Below, in pieces: positions 1 through 11,574 of a stretch of 64,000 bases of DNA. The stretch's first letter is position 1, and every line of letters begins with the position of its first letter. Origin of the DNA: Phytophthora sp. 'mugwort' (taxonomy: Eukaryota; Oomycota; Peronosporomycetes; Peronosporales; Peronosporaceae); assembly GCA_033558025.1 (NCBI GenBank), contig JAUCEF010000004.1, positions 3,658,001-3,722,000 of the forward strand, given 5' to 3'. The notes beneath the pieces were generated by a model, which was given only the letters and a program-made list of their open reading frames with translations, did no database searches and was not told the origin of the DNA. A program made the translations under genes and the position numbers.

Positions 1-2438
1 CGGATGGTGAGGCGAGGTGGAGCGAGATGGAGAATGAGGAAGCTTCATACGCGTACGCTAGGCCGCCACAGGCGACGGGTGGAGCAGAAGTCCGCACGGG
101 AACCGCCACCTTGGCGACACCGGCACAGGGATCAGTAAGGCCACCTCGACTCAAGAAGCTGAAACCCTACAGGTGGATACGGATAGGATGAGTGATGATA
201 TATATATGTCAGACATGTCGGGATATGTGGGATCGTCAGCGCCTTCGTGCACTCAGTCACCGGCCCTTACACCTAGCTCCGAGTGCCCCTTTTCGTTGGC
301 GTCGGAAGAGCACGAGAAGGAACAACTTCAACTCCGCCCAACAGGATGTGTCGGTGATGGAGAAGGCAGAAGAAGGGGGCTTGAAGATGACCGGCGCAGG
401 AGTGGCTGGCATCACCACATCGCAAACTCTGAGTGATGAGGGGTTCATGGAAGAACAGACAGTAAGCGCGCCCGGGGTGCACAACAGTTGCCGGTATTCT
501 TAGGTCCGTTTAACGAATCACTGATCACGGTGCCAGCGAATGGGCAATGCGCATACGCCGCGCGTACACGCCACCACGACTTACGTGGAAGGTGGAGAAC
601 TGATGTTCACCAGTGACGTCGTACGCAACGTCAAAGTTATCAAAACGCAGCTTGTACACACTCATGATGTCCAATTTGGCCAGGGATGTTGAATGTGCAG
701 TGGCGGATCCGCGAATGGAGCTGGCAAGACTATACCCATTGCAGCCCACGCCCACCAACCCGCAGGTAGCGACAGCTACGCTGCACGCCCACTATGCGCA
801 GGAACGTGCACGGTCGGCGAATATGCAGGTATCATCGGAGTTCTGGGCTGGAGCGGAGGTACTCCGTGCAATGGCGCAATATCTACGAGAGCGGCTTTTT
901 GTTTTGGATGTAACAGCCACAACGACACTCACGCTCAAAGGTATTATTACAAAGAATATGTGCTGGACAATGGAGAGGTACATGAGTCCAGGTGCGATGG
1001 GGCTTTGGATGATGCGACCGCGAAGGAGATGCTGCGTCACTACGCAAGATTTCACGTCCTTCCGGTGATGGTGGTCATCAAACGTCACGAAGCTCATTTC
1101 TATGGGGTCCATTATGGCGGACTCGCAGCGAGGTGGTACGCTGAACGCGACAGACAATTTGCCGAAGAGAATTGTGCAACGCACCCACGGTTCGACGATG
1201 TCCTAGCCCAAATGGATGTTAGCTCCCCTAGGCTGCGCGATACGGACATCATGCAAGACACAGATGAAGTGAATACGGTGGTTGTCGGATGCATGGAGCA
1301 TCGAGCTCGCCTGGACGTGGGCCATGATCGTCTGAAACTCCCGCGTTTAAACGGTGACGGTTTCGACATTGCCAGCCTGGAATGCGGCCTCGGCGCCGAA
1401 GGAGAGCGCCTCCAGCATGCTGCCGGTCCTGCGTTTCCAGAGGAAACTGATGCGGATGCTAATGGGGAATCGCAAGTACGTTCTGAAGCTCTGCGGAGAC
1501 ACCCGATTTCTGTCCAAGGCCGGGTACGCAGGCGGCGCTACAGCGAATCGGGTTGGAACCCGAACTTATGCCAAACCGAGCAAAGCTGCGGCATCTACTC
1601 CGAGAGAATAAACGTGCTATTCGGACGTGGTGCAAGCGGGAGACGGGTGCCGTGTAACCACTTGTGTTGCAGGAGGGGAGCGATTTGCTCCGTGGAATGA
1701 TGCCGTGGCTGCTCGAGCAGCGCCACTCACTGCATAGGTTGTTCCGCTATCTCCCTTATCCTGAACTTGCAACAAAAACCCTTTCAGGGAAGACATTGCG
1801 TAGATGGGGAGCCCTTGAGGTGTATGACGCTGCGGTATCGATGCTACGGCAATTGACTCGGGATACCGCTACTGGAACGGACGCGGTGGAGCACCGCCGC
1901 ACTTGGACTGCGGTGTGGACGATTCATGGGGGCAGTACCACCGATCTCAATGTAGCGAGAAAGGAGCACAGGTGGGCGCGTCTACATCATTATGTCCGGC
2001 TACATGTGCGTTTGGCAGACCGCCGGCAGTTCAAGAGGAACACTGGTACATTCTTCATTTTTACATCCTCCCGTACGCAGTATGGGCGTGGAAGGCGACG
2101 CCAATGGAGACGGTTGTACTAGGATGGTATGGGGATTACTACACTGGCCAGCCAACGTTGCAGCTACTGTGTGGTCGAGTGGCGGAGGGTACTGCATGGG
2201 GAGCGGCGATAACGCTCACATGTGGACTCACATGGGAAGACAGACTAGTTTCAATGGAAACTGGGATGTCCGCCCTTTCAGGTTACAAGGGTCGCGAGGC
2301 CCTGAAGGTATCCTTCGTCGATGCATCACAACGAAGGTTACAGGGGGGGACACCAGGACCATCACCAAGGTTCACCCAAAGTTCCCACGTGCCGCGATGA
2401 GGACGACGCCGTGCACCGCGCTAGCGCACGCTAGGTGA
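1..2438 (+). pseudogene. Non-LTR retrotransposon ORF1 remnant with OTU-like domain
   Basis: Several overlapping reading frames on the plus strand read as pieces of one protein broken by frameshifts. The piece near 520-555 contains VPANGQCAYAA, which resembles the catalytic-cysteine segment of OTU-type cysteine proteases. The piece at 613-900 has helical text including RAMAQYLRE, and after a frameshift the next piece (about 930-1150) reads through HEAHFYGVHY, resembling the OTU histidine segment. The downstream part (1660-2440) is helical and basic and has no motif I can name. It is followed directly by an endonuclease domain (2590-2960), so this is best read as ORF1 of a LINE-like element. 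The 5' end may lie before the window. Many stops and frame changes make it non-functional. The OTU assignment is inferred from two motifs only. Confidence 0.55.
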
Positions 2439-2589
2439 TTTTTTCCCTCACGTTTCACCACAACAGAAGGCAAAACAACTTAGGCGCGACTTCACCGACG
2501 AACGACACAAGCAGGTGCACAAAGAGCGGGTGGAGGAGCGCAGAGTCAAAAACGGAACGAGACCAGGCTTACACGACAAGAACGAACGA

Positions 2590-2960
2590 TTAGTTGCATT
2601 ACGCAAAACGTGAACGGATTTGGCAGAGGCCTGGCTCAGCGAGATGAATGGCTCCGCGCATTCAGACGAGAAGACGGACATGGGCGATACGACTTGGTAC
2701 TACTCCAAGAGACACTTGTGGAGGAAGACGAGATACTGCACATGAGCCGTGCGCACGCACAAACGTGGGGCTTCCGGGTCGGAGATCACTGTCCAGACTT
2801 GTCGTTCTGGGCAGCGGCCAAGACAAATAGGCGGGTGTGGCCATCCTGGTGGATCCGTATGGTCGCCTCAAGAATGTACGTCCTGAGACGCATGACAAGT
2901 CACTTCACGCATGGCGATGCTCTGGACAGAATGCTACGAGATCATCCGTCGCAACACTTC
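2590..2960 (+). pseudogene. Non-LTR retrotransposon ORF2 endonuclease (EEP) fragment
   Basis: The translation starts with TQNVNGFG, followed about 25 residues later by YDLVLLQETLVEEDEI, the order seen at the N-terminus of endonuclease/exonuclease/phosphatase domains of LINE ORF2 proteins (N of the first motif, E of the QET motif). A second frame continues with VAILVDPYGRLKNV, which fits the next EEP strand. Reverse transcriptase is absent: the sequence breaks off near 2960-2990 and a different gene fragment follows. The short basic stretch at 2448-2590 probably belongs to the ORF2 leader. The element is therefore 3'-truncated and inactive. Confidence 0.6.
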
Positions 2961-2989
2961 CCTTCTCACCTACGAGGATTCGAGCGGTG

Positions 2990-3157
2990 ATGCACTTCAT
3001 GATCAATGATGACGGCAAGCACATGATGAACGACATCCCGTGGTGGACGGTCATCCCACAATACCTACTCGTGGCACTTGCTGTTGTGATGATTGCTATC
3101 CCGTTATATGATATTAACTACTCGGAAGTGCCGCAGAGCATGCGCAGTACGCGATAA
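2990..3157 (+). pseudogene. POT/PTR-family peptide transporter fragment
   Basis: About 55 residues read IPWWTVIPQYLLVALAVV followed by a short hydrophobic run, then INYSEVPQSMRST. This matches the region around late transmembrane helices of proton-dependent oligopeptide transporters, where a W-x-IPQY-L segment is followed by a YS-x-P-SM-S motif. Only this piece is present. It starts next to the LINE break and ends at a stop after SMRSTR, so it is a transported or leftover fragment, not a gene. The family call comes from memory of the motif order and was not searched. Confidence 0.5.
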
Positions 3158-3182
3158 ACTATGGTATAAGGGAATCGCTCTA

Positions 3183-3523
3183 ATGGCTGATCAGCGCATT
3201 CAGAAATACGACATCATTGCAGAGAATTTAGGGGAAGTTCTGACGTGTGATACCTACAATACGCGCTTGCAGGTATAACAGATGATATCTGCTGTGTACG
3301 GCTGATAATTCTCATACCGTCCATTTTATCCCTGTAGATGTTACGTCCGACATCGAACCTATACGGCATGCGGCTAAATGAAAACGAAATCATTGATGCT
3401 ACCTATAAAGGAGGGGTGGCCCTTTTGCTAATCACGATAGCAATCCCAGTGCAGTTGTACAGCGCTGGGAAGTCAATGGCGAGACCTGGTGTGATCTCTA
3501 TGCCACAAAGGGCATTTGCTTGA
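3183..3523 (+). CDS. Small two-exon protein with one membrane segment, unrecognised
   Basis: An ATG at 3183 opens 30 codons (MADQRIQKYDIIAENL...), followed by a candidate intron from 3273 (gtataac) to 3337 (ccctgtag), 65 nt. Removing it keeps the frame (phase 0) and joins to 3338-3523, giving about 91 residues. The second exon contains a hydrophobic helix (VALLLITIAIPVQLY) and ends QRAFA. Intron length is typical of oomycetes. I do not recognise the protein. It could be a fragment of a larger membrane protein whose other exons are missing, because the flanks are transposon debris. No promoter or homolog could be checked. Confidence 0.35.
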
Positions 3524-3737
3524 ACGAAGAGATAAACACAAATACAGAGTTTGGAACCTAGCCAAATGGTAAATATTTCGGTACCCGACCCCATCAATAT
3601 TGAAGGGCGCAGGCAGCACAAAGACTTCGTATTATTTTTTCTACGAACTTGACAGTAAAACATGATTATTTTACCGCGAAAATGCATTTCCCCTGATTGG
3701 ATAATCTACTCCAAGCGTTCCTATTTTTGAAGTTAAA

Positions 3738-5720
3738 TTGGTTTCGTATGTGGCTTCTTTCACAAGTTCAAACGTGCGTGCGACACGAAGTCTCGTGGAT
3801 GGTTTGCTCACAATTGATTCGGAATGGAAACAACCAAGCAAAATGACACGCCGATGCTCTTTACGTGCTGCTAAAACGGCGAAGAAGCTTGTTAAAAAAG
3901 ATCGGTCGCCTCAAAACGAAGGTTCCTCGCGCTCCAGTCGGTACAGTCTTGGACAAAGTGTTCGAGCTAGGGATCCCGATAGCGTTGAACGCATGGAGCG
4001 AATGGAGACTCAGTTCTGTTTGGAACGCGCCGATGCGACTAAAAAGCGGAACTTAGCGGCGGAGAAAATGCCAAACATTTCCAGAAAACGACAATGCCGC
4101 AATACATCGTTCGGGACAAAACTTCCCGCCAGGAAGGTGATAAAAGAGGTGCGCCTAAAAAAAAACCAATTGAATATTTTTGTCCACTGCAAATGTACTA
4201 ATATTTATGAGTTAGTTTTCTTTCGAATGATTTATGACCCGTTCCTCCGGATATGTGGAGGATGTGGACAGCTGTCCAATGCAGTTTCAATGACGTCCAG
4301 GATTTTAGATCGGGCAATGGATCTTTTGATCCACTTCGAAATAGTGCCGGGGAGTGCGAACTGATACCAGAGGCTATCGTACGTAATGATGGAAGCGAGT
4401 TGATTTGGTTTCGCAATAATTGCTACAATTCGTTGCAAAAACGTCAAGTTTCCGAGATCCTGCCGTGCTTCAGGGATGCGTATTGGACCGATCCCCGCAG
4501 AATTTGCTGTCTTAAACGAGGTTCAGTCAAGGCTGGTGGTTTGGGTATTTCCTTCACAACCCGTATCTCGCTCCACGGAGACGGACAGGAATTTACATGA
4601 GGCAACGCTGTCCACTATTGGCATGATCCTGGTAAAGCCACGGTGGAGCTTCCGCGACCGCTTAGCGAAAGATGAATCGTGTTTCTTAAATACCGATCCA
4701 GTGCGGGTGATTCTTACTTTCGAGTGCGACCTGCAATTGTTCGACGGGCTTTATATTGGCTTGTTAAACATAACCCACTGTACAAGAGAGTTTCTATATC
4801 GGAGAAGAACCTTCGACAACTAGCAAGTGTGAACCCTTCCGAATCTATTCCTACGCTCGAACCTTGACGAAGATGCTACTACGGATTCCCTGACAGAAGA
4901 AGCTGACGCACCTGTCGATTATGTTAATTTGGGCCATTATCAAAGCCCAGATGCTAGTTATATTATTGTATCCAGCAGTACACCAGTGTCGGCCAGACAC
5001 TGAACGAACAACTAGTTCCGGGAGCTGTTCTGCTTCTGCTTGGCAAATGTTTTCGCCAAGTCCTTGCTATACTCAATCTGCCTCAAATTGCTTTCTTCAC
5101 ACATCAGGTAATACACCTCGCCTTAGTGATTGCGATATTAAAGAAAGCTTTGTTCTCGAAAACGGTAGTTCAGACCCTCGAACAGAGACTGAGATCCTTG
5201 CTGTTGCTGTGAATGATGCGACGGAAATATAAAATACCCCGTACGTGATCTGCAAAGACCTACAGATATAATGAATGAATACACAACTAGGATGCTTATG
5301 CAAAATTGTTTTCCTACGTTTTTTCCCGATGGGTGCGGTGGGCTAAATTCTATTGAGGGACATGAAAGTCGATATCACAAGTACCACCTAGCAGAGTACT
5401 GTGCACATCTGATGAAGTGGCACGCTCGACGTTTTATTATCCATTTTACGTTCAAGTTTATGTGCTTAAATTTAACTCAAAGGAGACGAATCGGTGGTCT
5501 CCCGAGACGGATAAGTAGCTCGGTTATTTTACGAGATGCCTCCTTAGGCCCAGAAGCATCAGGAGGAAATTGTAATAAGGAAAATGAGCAACTTATGGGT
5601 CTTTTTAAGCTATGATCCCATCAGCCTTCTCGATGCGTATCGTAGTTTTTGCGGGACGATGACAGCATCGATTAACCAGCTGCCAAAAAGTATCGACATG
5701 CGTGGCTCGAGCTGGTGCCG
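3738..5720 (+). pseudogene. Helitron replicase/helicase N-terminal remnant
   Basis: Pieces in three frames appear in the order of an oomycete Helitron protein: a basic N-terminal region (about 3860-4130, including DSVERMERMETQ), a cysteine-bearing segment (CGGCGQ near 4255, then NNCYNSLQKRQV near 4415), IGPIPAEFAVLNEVQSRLV (4480), YFRVRPAIVRRALYWLVKHN (4710), and a Helitron_like_N-type block near 5290-5500 (FPTFFPDGCGGLNS, then a RRF and an RRR motif). Stops and frameshifts separate them. The Rep HUH motif and the helicase half are not seen, so the copy is truncated near 5720, where an AT microsatellite begins. It could belong to an older and a younger copy joined together. Confidence 0.6.
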
Positions 5721-5799
5721 TCGATGCATTGACAGGTGTTCTCCACGATATTTATATATATATATATTTATTTTTACTGTGATATTGATATGAACGTGT

Positions 5800-6013
5800 T
5801 GCCCACAGACTGGCTGATATTCTTTCCGATTTGTTCACTCAGCTGGTTCAACGGAAGATCCAGCCATTGACCGTTGACGTGTCAGCGGCAATGCGCGGGG
5901 GTATTCAACTTTGTAACAACCTTGTTCTGTTCTGGGTCAATTCGATGCCACCAGAAGAGAGAAGAGAGCATGTTGCCGATGTCGTCGCTATAGTTAAGGA
6001 GGAAATGTCGTGA
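5800..6013 (+). pseudogene. Unrecognised helical protein fragment
   Basis: An open stretch of about 70 residues (ADILSDLFTQLVQRKIQPL... to AIVKEEMS) has the even, amphipathic composition of a real helical protein and no low complexity. It follows an AT repeat (5750-5770), has no convincing ATG at its upstream end and stops at 6013. It looks like an internal exon of a host gene carried here, but I cannot name the family. Confidence 0.3.
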
Positions 6014-6119
6014 AACGTTTGGGGCGTAAAGCACATAAGCACGATAACCCAAGCGGTGAAAATGGCGGGGCTCTGGGCACGAGCTGACCTCAACATGGAT
6101 TAGCTAATCAGATAACTTA

Positions 6120-6670
6120 GAACATTATTATAGGATCTATAAGTTGATTTTCTACGTTCAATATTGCAGTTGAGCTGCAACAGCAAGCTCTATTATATAC
6201 CGGCCATGAAAGAAGATACACCATTGATCAGAAACCTCTACAAAACCACTTCCTTTTATGCGAAGCTGTCGCGAGCCGTCCTTGGATGGGTCAATCCTCT
6301 AGGTGTATGGAAGCAGAACGCTTTTAGAGAGTTAGAATAACCAACAAATCAACATATAAGAATTAACTTGTTGGATCCAAGGCTTTCTCATGACAGAGTG
6401 CCTACTTCACACCAGCGGGTAGTGTACCCTCCTATCTGTCGGTACGCCCGCGGTGATCGTTCAGTCACCCCTTCCTTCGCCTCACCACTCCCTTGTCCTA
6501 ACGTGGGCCGCTCCTGTGTAGCCATGCTCCAATGACGTCCGTCCTTGCCGTCCAGCCGACCACCTCTGTTCTCCAGATTCGAATCCGTTTTTCAATGCTG
6601 TCCGCATCGGTTCCGGCGATCTGAGTCCGAGTCAACCGTTGACGAGGGCCTGATTCGGGTCGCCTCACTC
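6120..6670. other. No recognisable gene
   Basis: This stretch has no long open frame with coding character on either strand. It could include the edge or LTR of the retroelement debris that follows, but I found no matching second LTR. Confidence 0.4.
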
Positions 6671-6673
6671 ATC

Positions 6674-7899
6674 TTACGACAGGGATTCGCGTTCATCATC
6701 GTAGAGCTGCTCAGTCAGTAACTGCTCAGCTGACGTCGCTTCGCCCAGCGGACGGATAGGGCCGTGCCCGAGACGGTTGCCACCGTTCCTCCTCAGGACA
6801 TCCTCCCGACCGAGCCGAGACGTCCTCGTCGAGCCGTATCCTGTCGAGCTTGCCGCAACTGTTCCCGCATGGTGCGACGTCGAGCCGGAGTTCCCGCTAG
6901 AGTGTTCCGAGTCTTGGCGTACCGCCGCCACCCTCCATACGCCAATAAACCTCGCTTAGGCGCTCTTCTTGCTCCATGTCTTCCATTTTTTGCAGCCAAT
7001 CTTCATAGTGTTCACGGAACACTTGCCACGGAGTCCTCTTAGGGAGGCGTCCTCATACCAGTGCCATACATGGCTAAAGATGGACGCCGCACCCAAGGTA
7101 CAAGCCGCCAATGCAGCTTCTCGGTGAACCATGGTCCCTTGGTAGAGCACCACGTCCCCTATTCTAACGCAGTATCAATTCGCCGCTAACACCAGCACGA
7201 ATAGGCCCAGTCTGCCACGACCCAACCACTCGGTTCCTTCGTACAGGTACAGCGTACTGTAGCCGCCCACGGAGAACAGCAAAGTAGCCACCGTCCGCGG
7301 CACTTTCACGGCCCAACGAGCGCGGTCCACGTCCTTTTACACTCCACTAGCAGTCCCTTGTAGTACTTGGTTAGCACGGTAAACTGATCTCCAAAGTGTC
7401 AGGCAAGACCACGCACCAGTAGGCATGGAAGGCGTCTAGCCACTTGTATACTAACCGTCCCAACCCCTTTCATTTTCCCTTCGTGCTTCAAGTACTTCCA
7501 CCGGAGTGACCCACAGAGCCACATACATGCTCCATCAGCGGTCACCATAAGAGCGGCCTCGCACTACCGACCCTCTCACGAACGTCGATAACGGCGAACA
7601 CTAAGAGTAGCAATCTTCGACCACTTATAAACGAAACAGCTCACAGCCCGGACCGGTCTGATAGCCACTTCACGGAGCGGTTGGGAGACCACCCAAATGA
7701 GCGCACCGCTCAATGCACAGAGAATCTCGCGCCAATACACAAACTCGAAGCCTTCACCTAAGTTACCAATCGCGGTTAACGTGGCAAGGCACCAGCGCAC
7801 CACCGTCGTGGCTAGTTCCATCGCACGGACAAACCGAAAGTCTAGGTACACTCCATCTCCATCCAGCGGTCGTTGAAGCCACCTTCCGTCACCGTTCAT
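6674..7899 (-). pseudogene. Broken minus-strand open frames, possible membrane protein
   Basis: Read from 7899 (ATG, MNGDGRWLQRPLDGDG) down to about 6740, several minus-strand frames give hydrophobic stretches (for example EILCALSGALIWVVS) and later a charged helical piece (FREHYEDWLQKMEDMEQE near 7000). Frame changes are needed every 150-300 bases. The plus strand of the same region reads poorly. This may be a decayed multi-pass membrane protein or part of the neighbouring retroelement. The family is unknown and the case rests only on composition. Confidence 0.3.
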
Positions 7900-7992
7900 G
7901 TTGTCTGACCGTTCTCTGTCACATTCCAGGATTCGTCGAACGGCAACTGACTCAGGTCAGTAGCCATTATTCACGGTTAGGACCACGTCCTA

Positions 7993-9690
7993 ATGTCACA
8001 ATTCTTCATTCTGCACGCAACAGCGCACGAGTTCAACAATACCAAGAAGTCTCAACTTATGCCCAAGTTAAAGTCGCCCATGACCGACCCCAACGAGGCC
8101 GTCGTAGACCGCCTCCGAGCCATCGTCGAAAGTGAGTCGACTTCGTCTGACACCACGACCGTCCTCCGAGCACGAGTGGCACTTTGGTCGCACTTACGCC
8201 CTTTGTTGGCCGCCAACTCAGCCTCTCTCGGTCTCGATACTCTGGATGACTTCGTTGCTTCAGTCCTGGCTGACGACGCAGCCGTTCCGCCAGCACTCTC
8301 CCAACCGGTCCTGTTGTTGCCTCCACCCGACACGCAGCTCCCGGGAGTAGCCGCTCCGCACAGCCTCTTTGTTTCATCTGCTTCACCGTCCCCGACACGG
8401 TCTTCCAAGCGACCAGCGCGAGTTTGAGCGCAACTCGAACCAAGCCTTCATCAGCTAAGAAGCATAAGCGAGTGAATAAAATACCGAAGGCGAAGGCCTA
8501 TTTCGAGCTGCCTGACAACATTCCGGACCGGATCGAAGAAGATCTAGACGCCGCTCTGGCAACCACGGCGACTCAGGTCAAGGCACCGTTCCGGCTGGCG
8601 TATCCCTGGCGCGGTCAACGCGTCTGGTATGATCCCGCCAAACACAAGAGCCTCCATTCGGCGCACGTTCTGGATGCGATTCCGACGGACGTTCTTCATG
8701 TGCTCTCTTTACGCTCCCACCGACAAGGCTTATTCTCGACGCAAGCAGAAGACGAACGCCACCAAGCTCGACTCAAGTTTATCAACAATAACATCGAGGT
8801 CTTCGGCTACTACGGGTTCTTGCGGCTCTTCCAGACAAGATTCACGACACGCTGATGTCGTTCGGGGTCAGGCTGCCAAGCACTCGCCCAGTGGCAAAGG
8901 CCAGAAAGAGACGACCATCCCCTCCAGGAAGATTTAGTCACAGTCTATCGTCGGGACCGTTCCCATTACGACCGTGTCATCGCCCGCACATTGAACCCGC
9001 TCCGTATCGACAAAGACGGATATTTTTCCATTCCTGAGTTGCTGGAGCGGACCCGAGCATTGGATCCGACCCGCAGTCCCAATCTCCGGTTGTCTACTAA
9101 GGCACCCGCATGCATCGCGTTGGACGTGGCACAGGGACCTCCGCCCACAGCTTCTTGGGTCGGTAACAAGTCTCAGGGTCCCTTGAAGGCGCTGCTCGCC
9201 GACAAAGCACTACGTCACCCTCAACTCGAAGTGGCCACCGCGCTGATCAAGAATATGAGCGTCGCCATCTTTTCCAATAAGCCGTTCAATGTTTCTGAGG
9301 TCGGCGAAGATGATTGGGACTTTGAAGAGGACGGTGACTACACCGCGCTAGCTCCGGCGGCTCCTATAGTGACATCACGCCGTTCCTCTCCCCGAACTGG
9401 TTCTTCACGCGCGGGGTCTCGTTTCCGACGAAACCGACGCGGACGACGAAGACTACGAGGACGGCGAAGAGCAAGACAACGTCGACGACAACAAAGACGA
9501 CCAAGGCAGCGACGAAGATGAGGAAGAGCAGGTCGAGGCAAACGTAGGCAACGACGACAAGCCGGACGACGAAGTCGGCTCTCACGGAGAGCCCGAACTT
9601 GAAGCCAAGGCTCCTCCTACTTCCACCGATGCCGACGCTCAAGAACAGTATTCTGAGACTGTTCCTCCGAAATCCCACAAGTCCAAGTGA
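7993..9690 (+). pseudogene. Decayed oomycete-type ORF with acidic tail, possible retroelement gag-like protein
   Basis: A likely start is ATG 8059 (MPKLKSPMTDPNEAVV). The first part (to 8425) is a helical domain followed by a Pro-rich linker. A frameshift leads to a basic linker (KKHKRVNKIPKAK) and a folded-looking domain with FRLAYPWRGQRVWYDPAKHK (8590-8650). Another frameshift leads to 8970-9340 (RIDKDGYFSIPELLERTRAL), and the protein ends in a Ser/Arg stretch and a long Asp/Glu-rich tail that closes at the stop near 9690. At least three frame breaks make it a pseudogene. Its position before gypsy pol remnants suggests a gag-like or accessory role, but there is no zinc knuckle. Not recognised. 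Confidence 0.4.
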
Positions 9691-9869
9691 TATCACCCCT
9701 TGAGGAACGCTTTCCCTTTTCGTTTTATTTCTCCATTTCTACGTTCCATCCATATCCACTTAATCAACATATATATATATACACAATTCCACCATTCCGT
9801 TTCTCGAGTTCCATTTAAATCTCTTGCGATATCAATCATTCTCCTGGCTCGAGACACACCTCCTGCGAC

Positions 9870-10545
9870 TTACACCATCCATAAGTCGTCTTCATCCACT
9901 TCAGCATTTTCATCATCCAGTCGAGCGCTCCATCTTAGCCCAGGTAGACAGTTCTTAGCTCTTTCAGATTGTTCGAAAGCGTTGATTTCCGCCGCATAAT
10001 CAGGTCTCAATTCCGTCCTTAAAGCCAAAACGTCTCGTGGTTCGCAGTTAAGACTCAATATCATCGTCCTGTTCCTTCGTCGCTTGGCCACCACTTCCAA
10101 AATCGGGGAATCCACGCCAGCTATAGCAGTGTCTTCTCGTCCGATCGTTAATCTCTCTGCAAAACTCGACATAGGCAAGTCAGATTTCTCCAGAGGACCA
10201 CTATTCGCCTCACCGCTTTCTTCGTCCACTCCTTCCGGTATGTCATCCATGAACGGGCCCGTCCGGCGTCCTCGGAACCTCTTAGTCGGTTGACATTCGC
10301 AATCACGATCTTGTCTGGATGCGTCGGGATTTTCGGTCTAGTACGCATTTTCACCGACTTTGCTGTGGACACGGTAGGAGCCATGCCAAGAGAAGTCGCG
10401 CTTCTTCGTACGCTTCTCTCCTCGCCTTGCTCGGAAGAACTGATACCACCCAGACTGAGTCACCAACTTCATACGCGACCTCTCGCTGTGTTGTAACCGC
10501 TGACCATGTCTATCTTGAGTATTGGCCAACTGCCTTTCGACCAAA
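9870..10545 (-). pseudogene. Ty3/gypsy pol C-terminus (integrase tail and chromodomain-like), minus strand
   Basis: Minus-strand frames from about 10545 downward read ERQLANTQDRHGQRLQHSER, then FSWHGSYRVHSKVGENAY, then IPTHPDKIVIANVNRL, and finally an acidic linker with SPILEVVAKRRRNRT and AEINAFEQSERAKNCLPGLR. This is the order of the integrase C-terminal (GPF/Y-like) region and chromodomain-like tail of an oomycete gypsy element. Two frameshifts are present and everything upstream (protease, RT, RNase H) is missing. It abuts a plus-strand gypsy integrase at about 10550. Confidence 0.55.
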
Positions 10546-11574
10546 CACGGAAAATCTTTTACCGAACGGTACCGTTCTCGTCGGTATTTTCATCGCTACA
10601 ACGAAGACGGTGTTGGCCCCAGAGGTGGCAACATTCTCCATCTGGAACATTTGGAGACTCCATGGGATGCCCCAAGTTATCGTTTCCGACCGTGACACGA
10701 AGTTCATTTCGAGATTTTGGAGTCAAGTTTTCAAGAACGTCGGCACCAAGCTCAAGATGACGGTTGCATACCGAGCTCAGGGCGACGGTCAAACAGAGCA
10801 AACAAACTGGACACTCGAACAATATCTTCGATGCGTCGTGTCACCGCACTAAGATGACTGGGACGTTCAACTCGCCAACGCGGAGTTTGCCATCAATTCA
10901 GCGGTGAACTCAAGCATCAAAATGTCACCGCTCGAGGCTGACCTCGGCTACGTTCCGCACAACCCAATCACGTCGCTGAGTCAATTCGACGAGGATTGCA
11001 TGGTGGGCGGCGCCAAGGGACTAAGTTTACCGAACACCAAGCCAGTAGTACATCAGTGCCAAGAAGCGCGGGAGGAGTCTCAAGCCCGTATGGCAGACGT
11101 GTACGACCGTGGTCGACAGGAACAAGCATTCGAGGTCGGTGACCAAGTGTACCTCAGTACCAAGAACCTTGACACTGCGCACACTGGTTCCCGAACTCGC
11201 GCAGACTTGGTCCCAAGTGAATTGTACCTTACTCGGTGGTGCGCAAGGTTCACCAGTATGCCTTCGAACTCAATTTACCACCCGGAACTCAGCTGCATCC
11301 CCTGTTCAACACTGAATCGATCAAGCCGTACGAGTCACCGTCAAGACTTTCGCGGCCCCAAGAAGTTATTATACACGACGGAAGGGTTGGGCAGATCGTG
11401 GAAGCTGTCGTCGACAAGCGACAACACAAGGGAACCGTACGGTACCTCATTCGGTGGGTGGGTGAGGCGAAAGCGACATGGGAACCGCTCGAGAACCTGC
11501 ATCAAGTTACAGGCCTAACCCAGGCAATCGAAGCCAAGAGACCCAAGCGGTCAAGAAAACGAAGATGGACATAA
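10506..11574 (+). pseudogene. Ty3/gypsy integrase with C-terminal chromodomain, broken
   Basis: The core reads LHGMPQVIVSDRDTKF (second catalytic Asp of the DDE triad near 10690), FWSQVFKNVGTKLKMTVAYR and DGQTEQTNWTLEQYLRCVV (Glu in QTEQTN near 10795). A stop at about 10850 interrupts it. The next frame continues with the integrase tail (DVYDRGRQEQAFEVGDQVYL), and the last frame ends in a chromodomain (VEAVVDKRQHKGTVRYLIRW, WEPLENL) and a basic tail at 11574. The first catalytic Asp and all of RT are missing. The chromodomain marks it as a chromovirus-type gypsy. It is non-functional. Confidence 0.75.

Noticed and set aside
5755..5772. TA/TTTA repeat as an origin or CRISPR-like repeat
   Set aside because: Simple microsatellite; similar short AT runs occur at 9769 and 48952 without spacers or structure.
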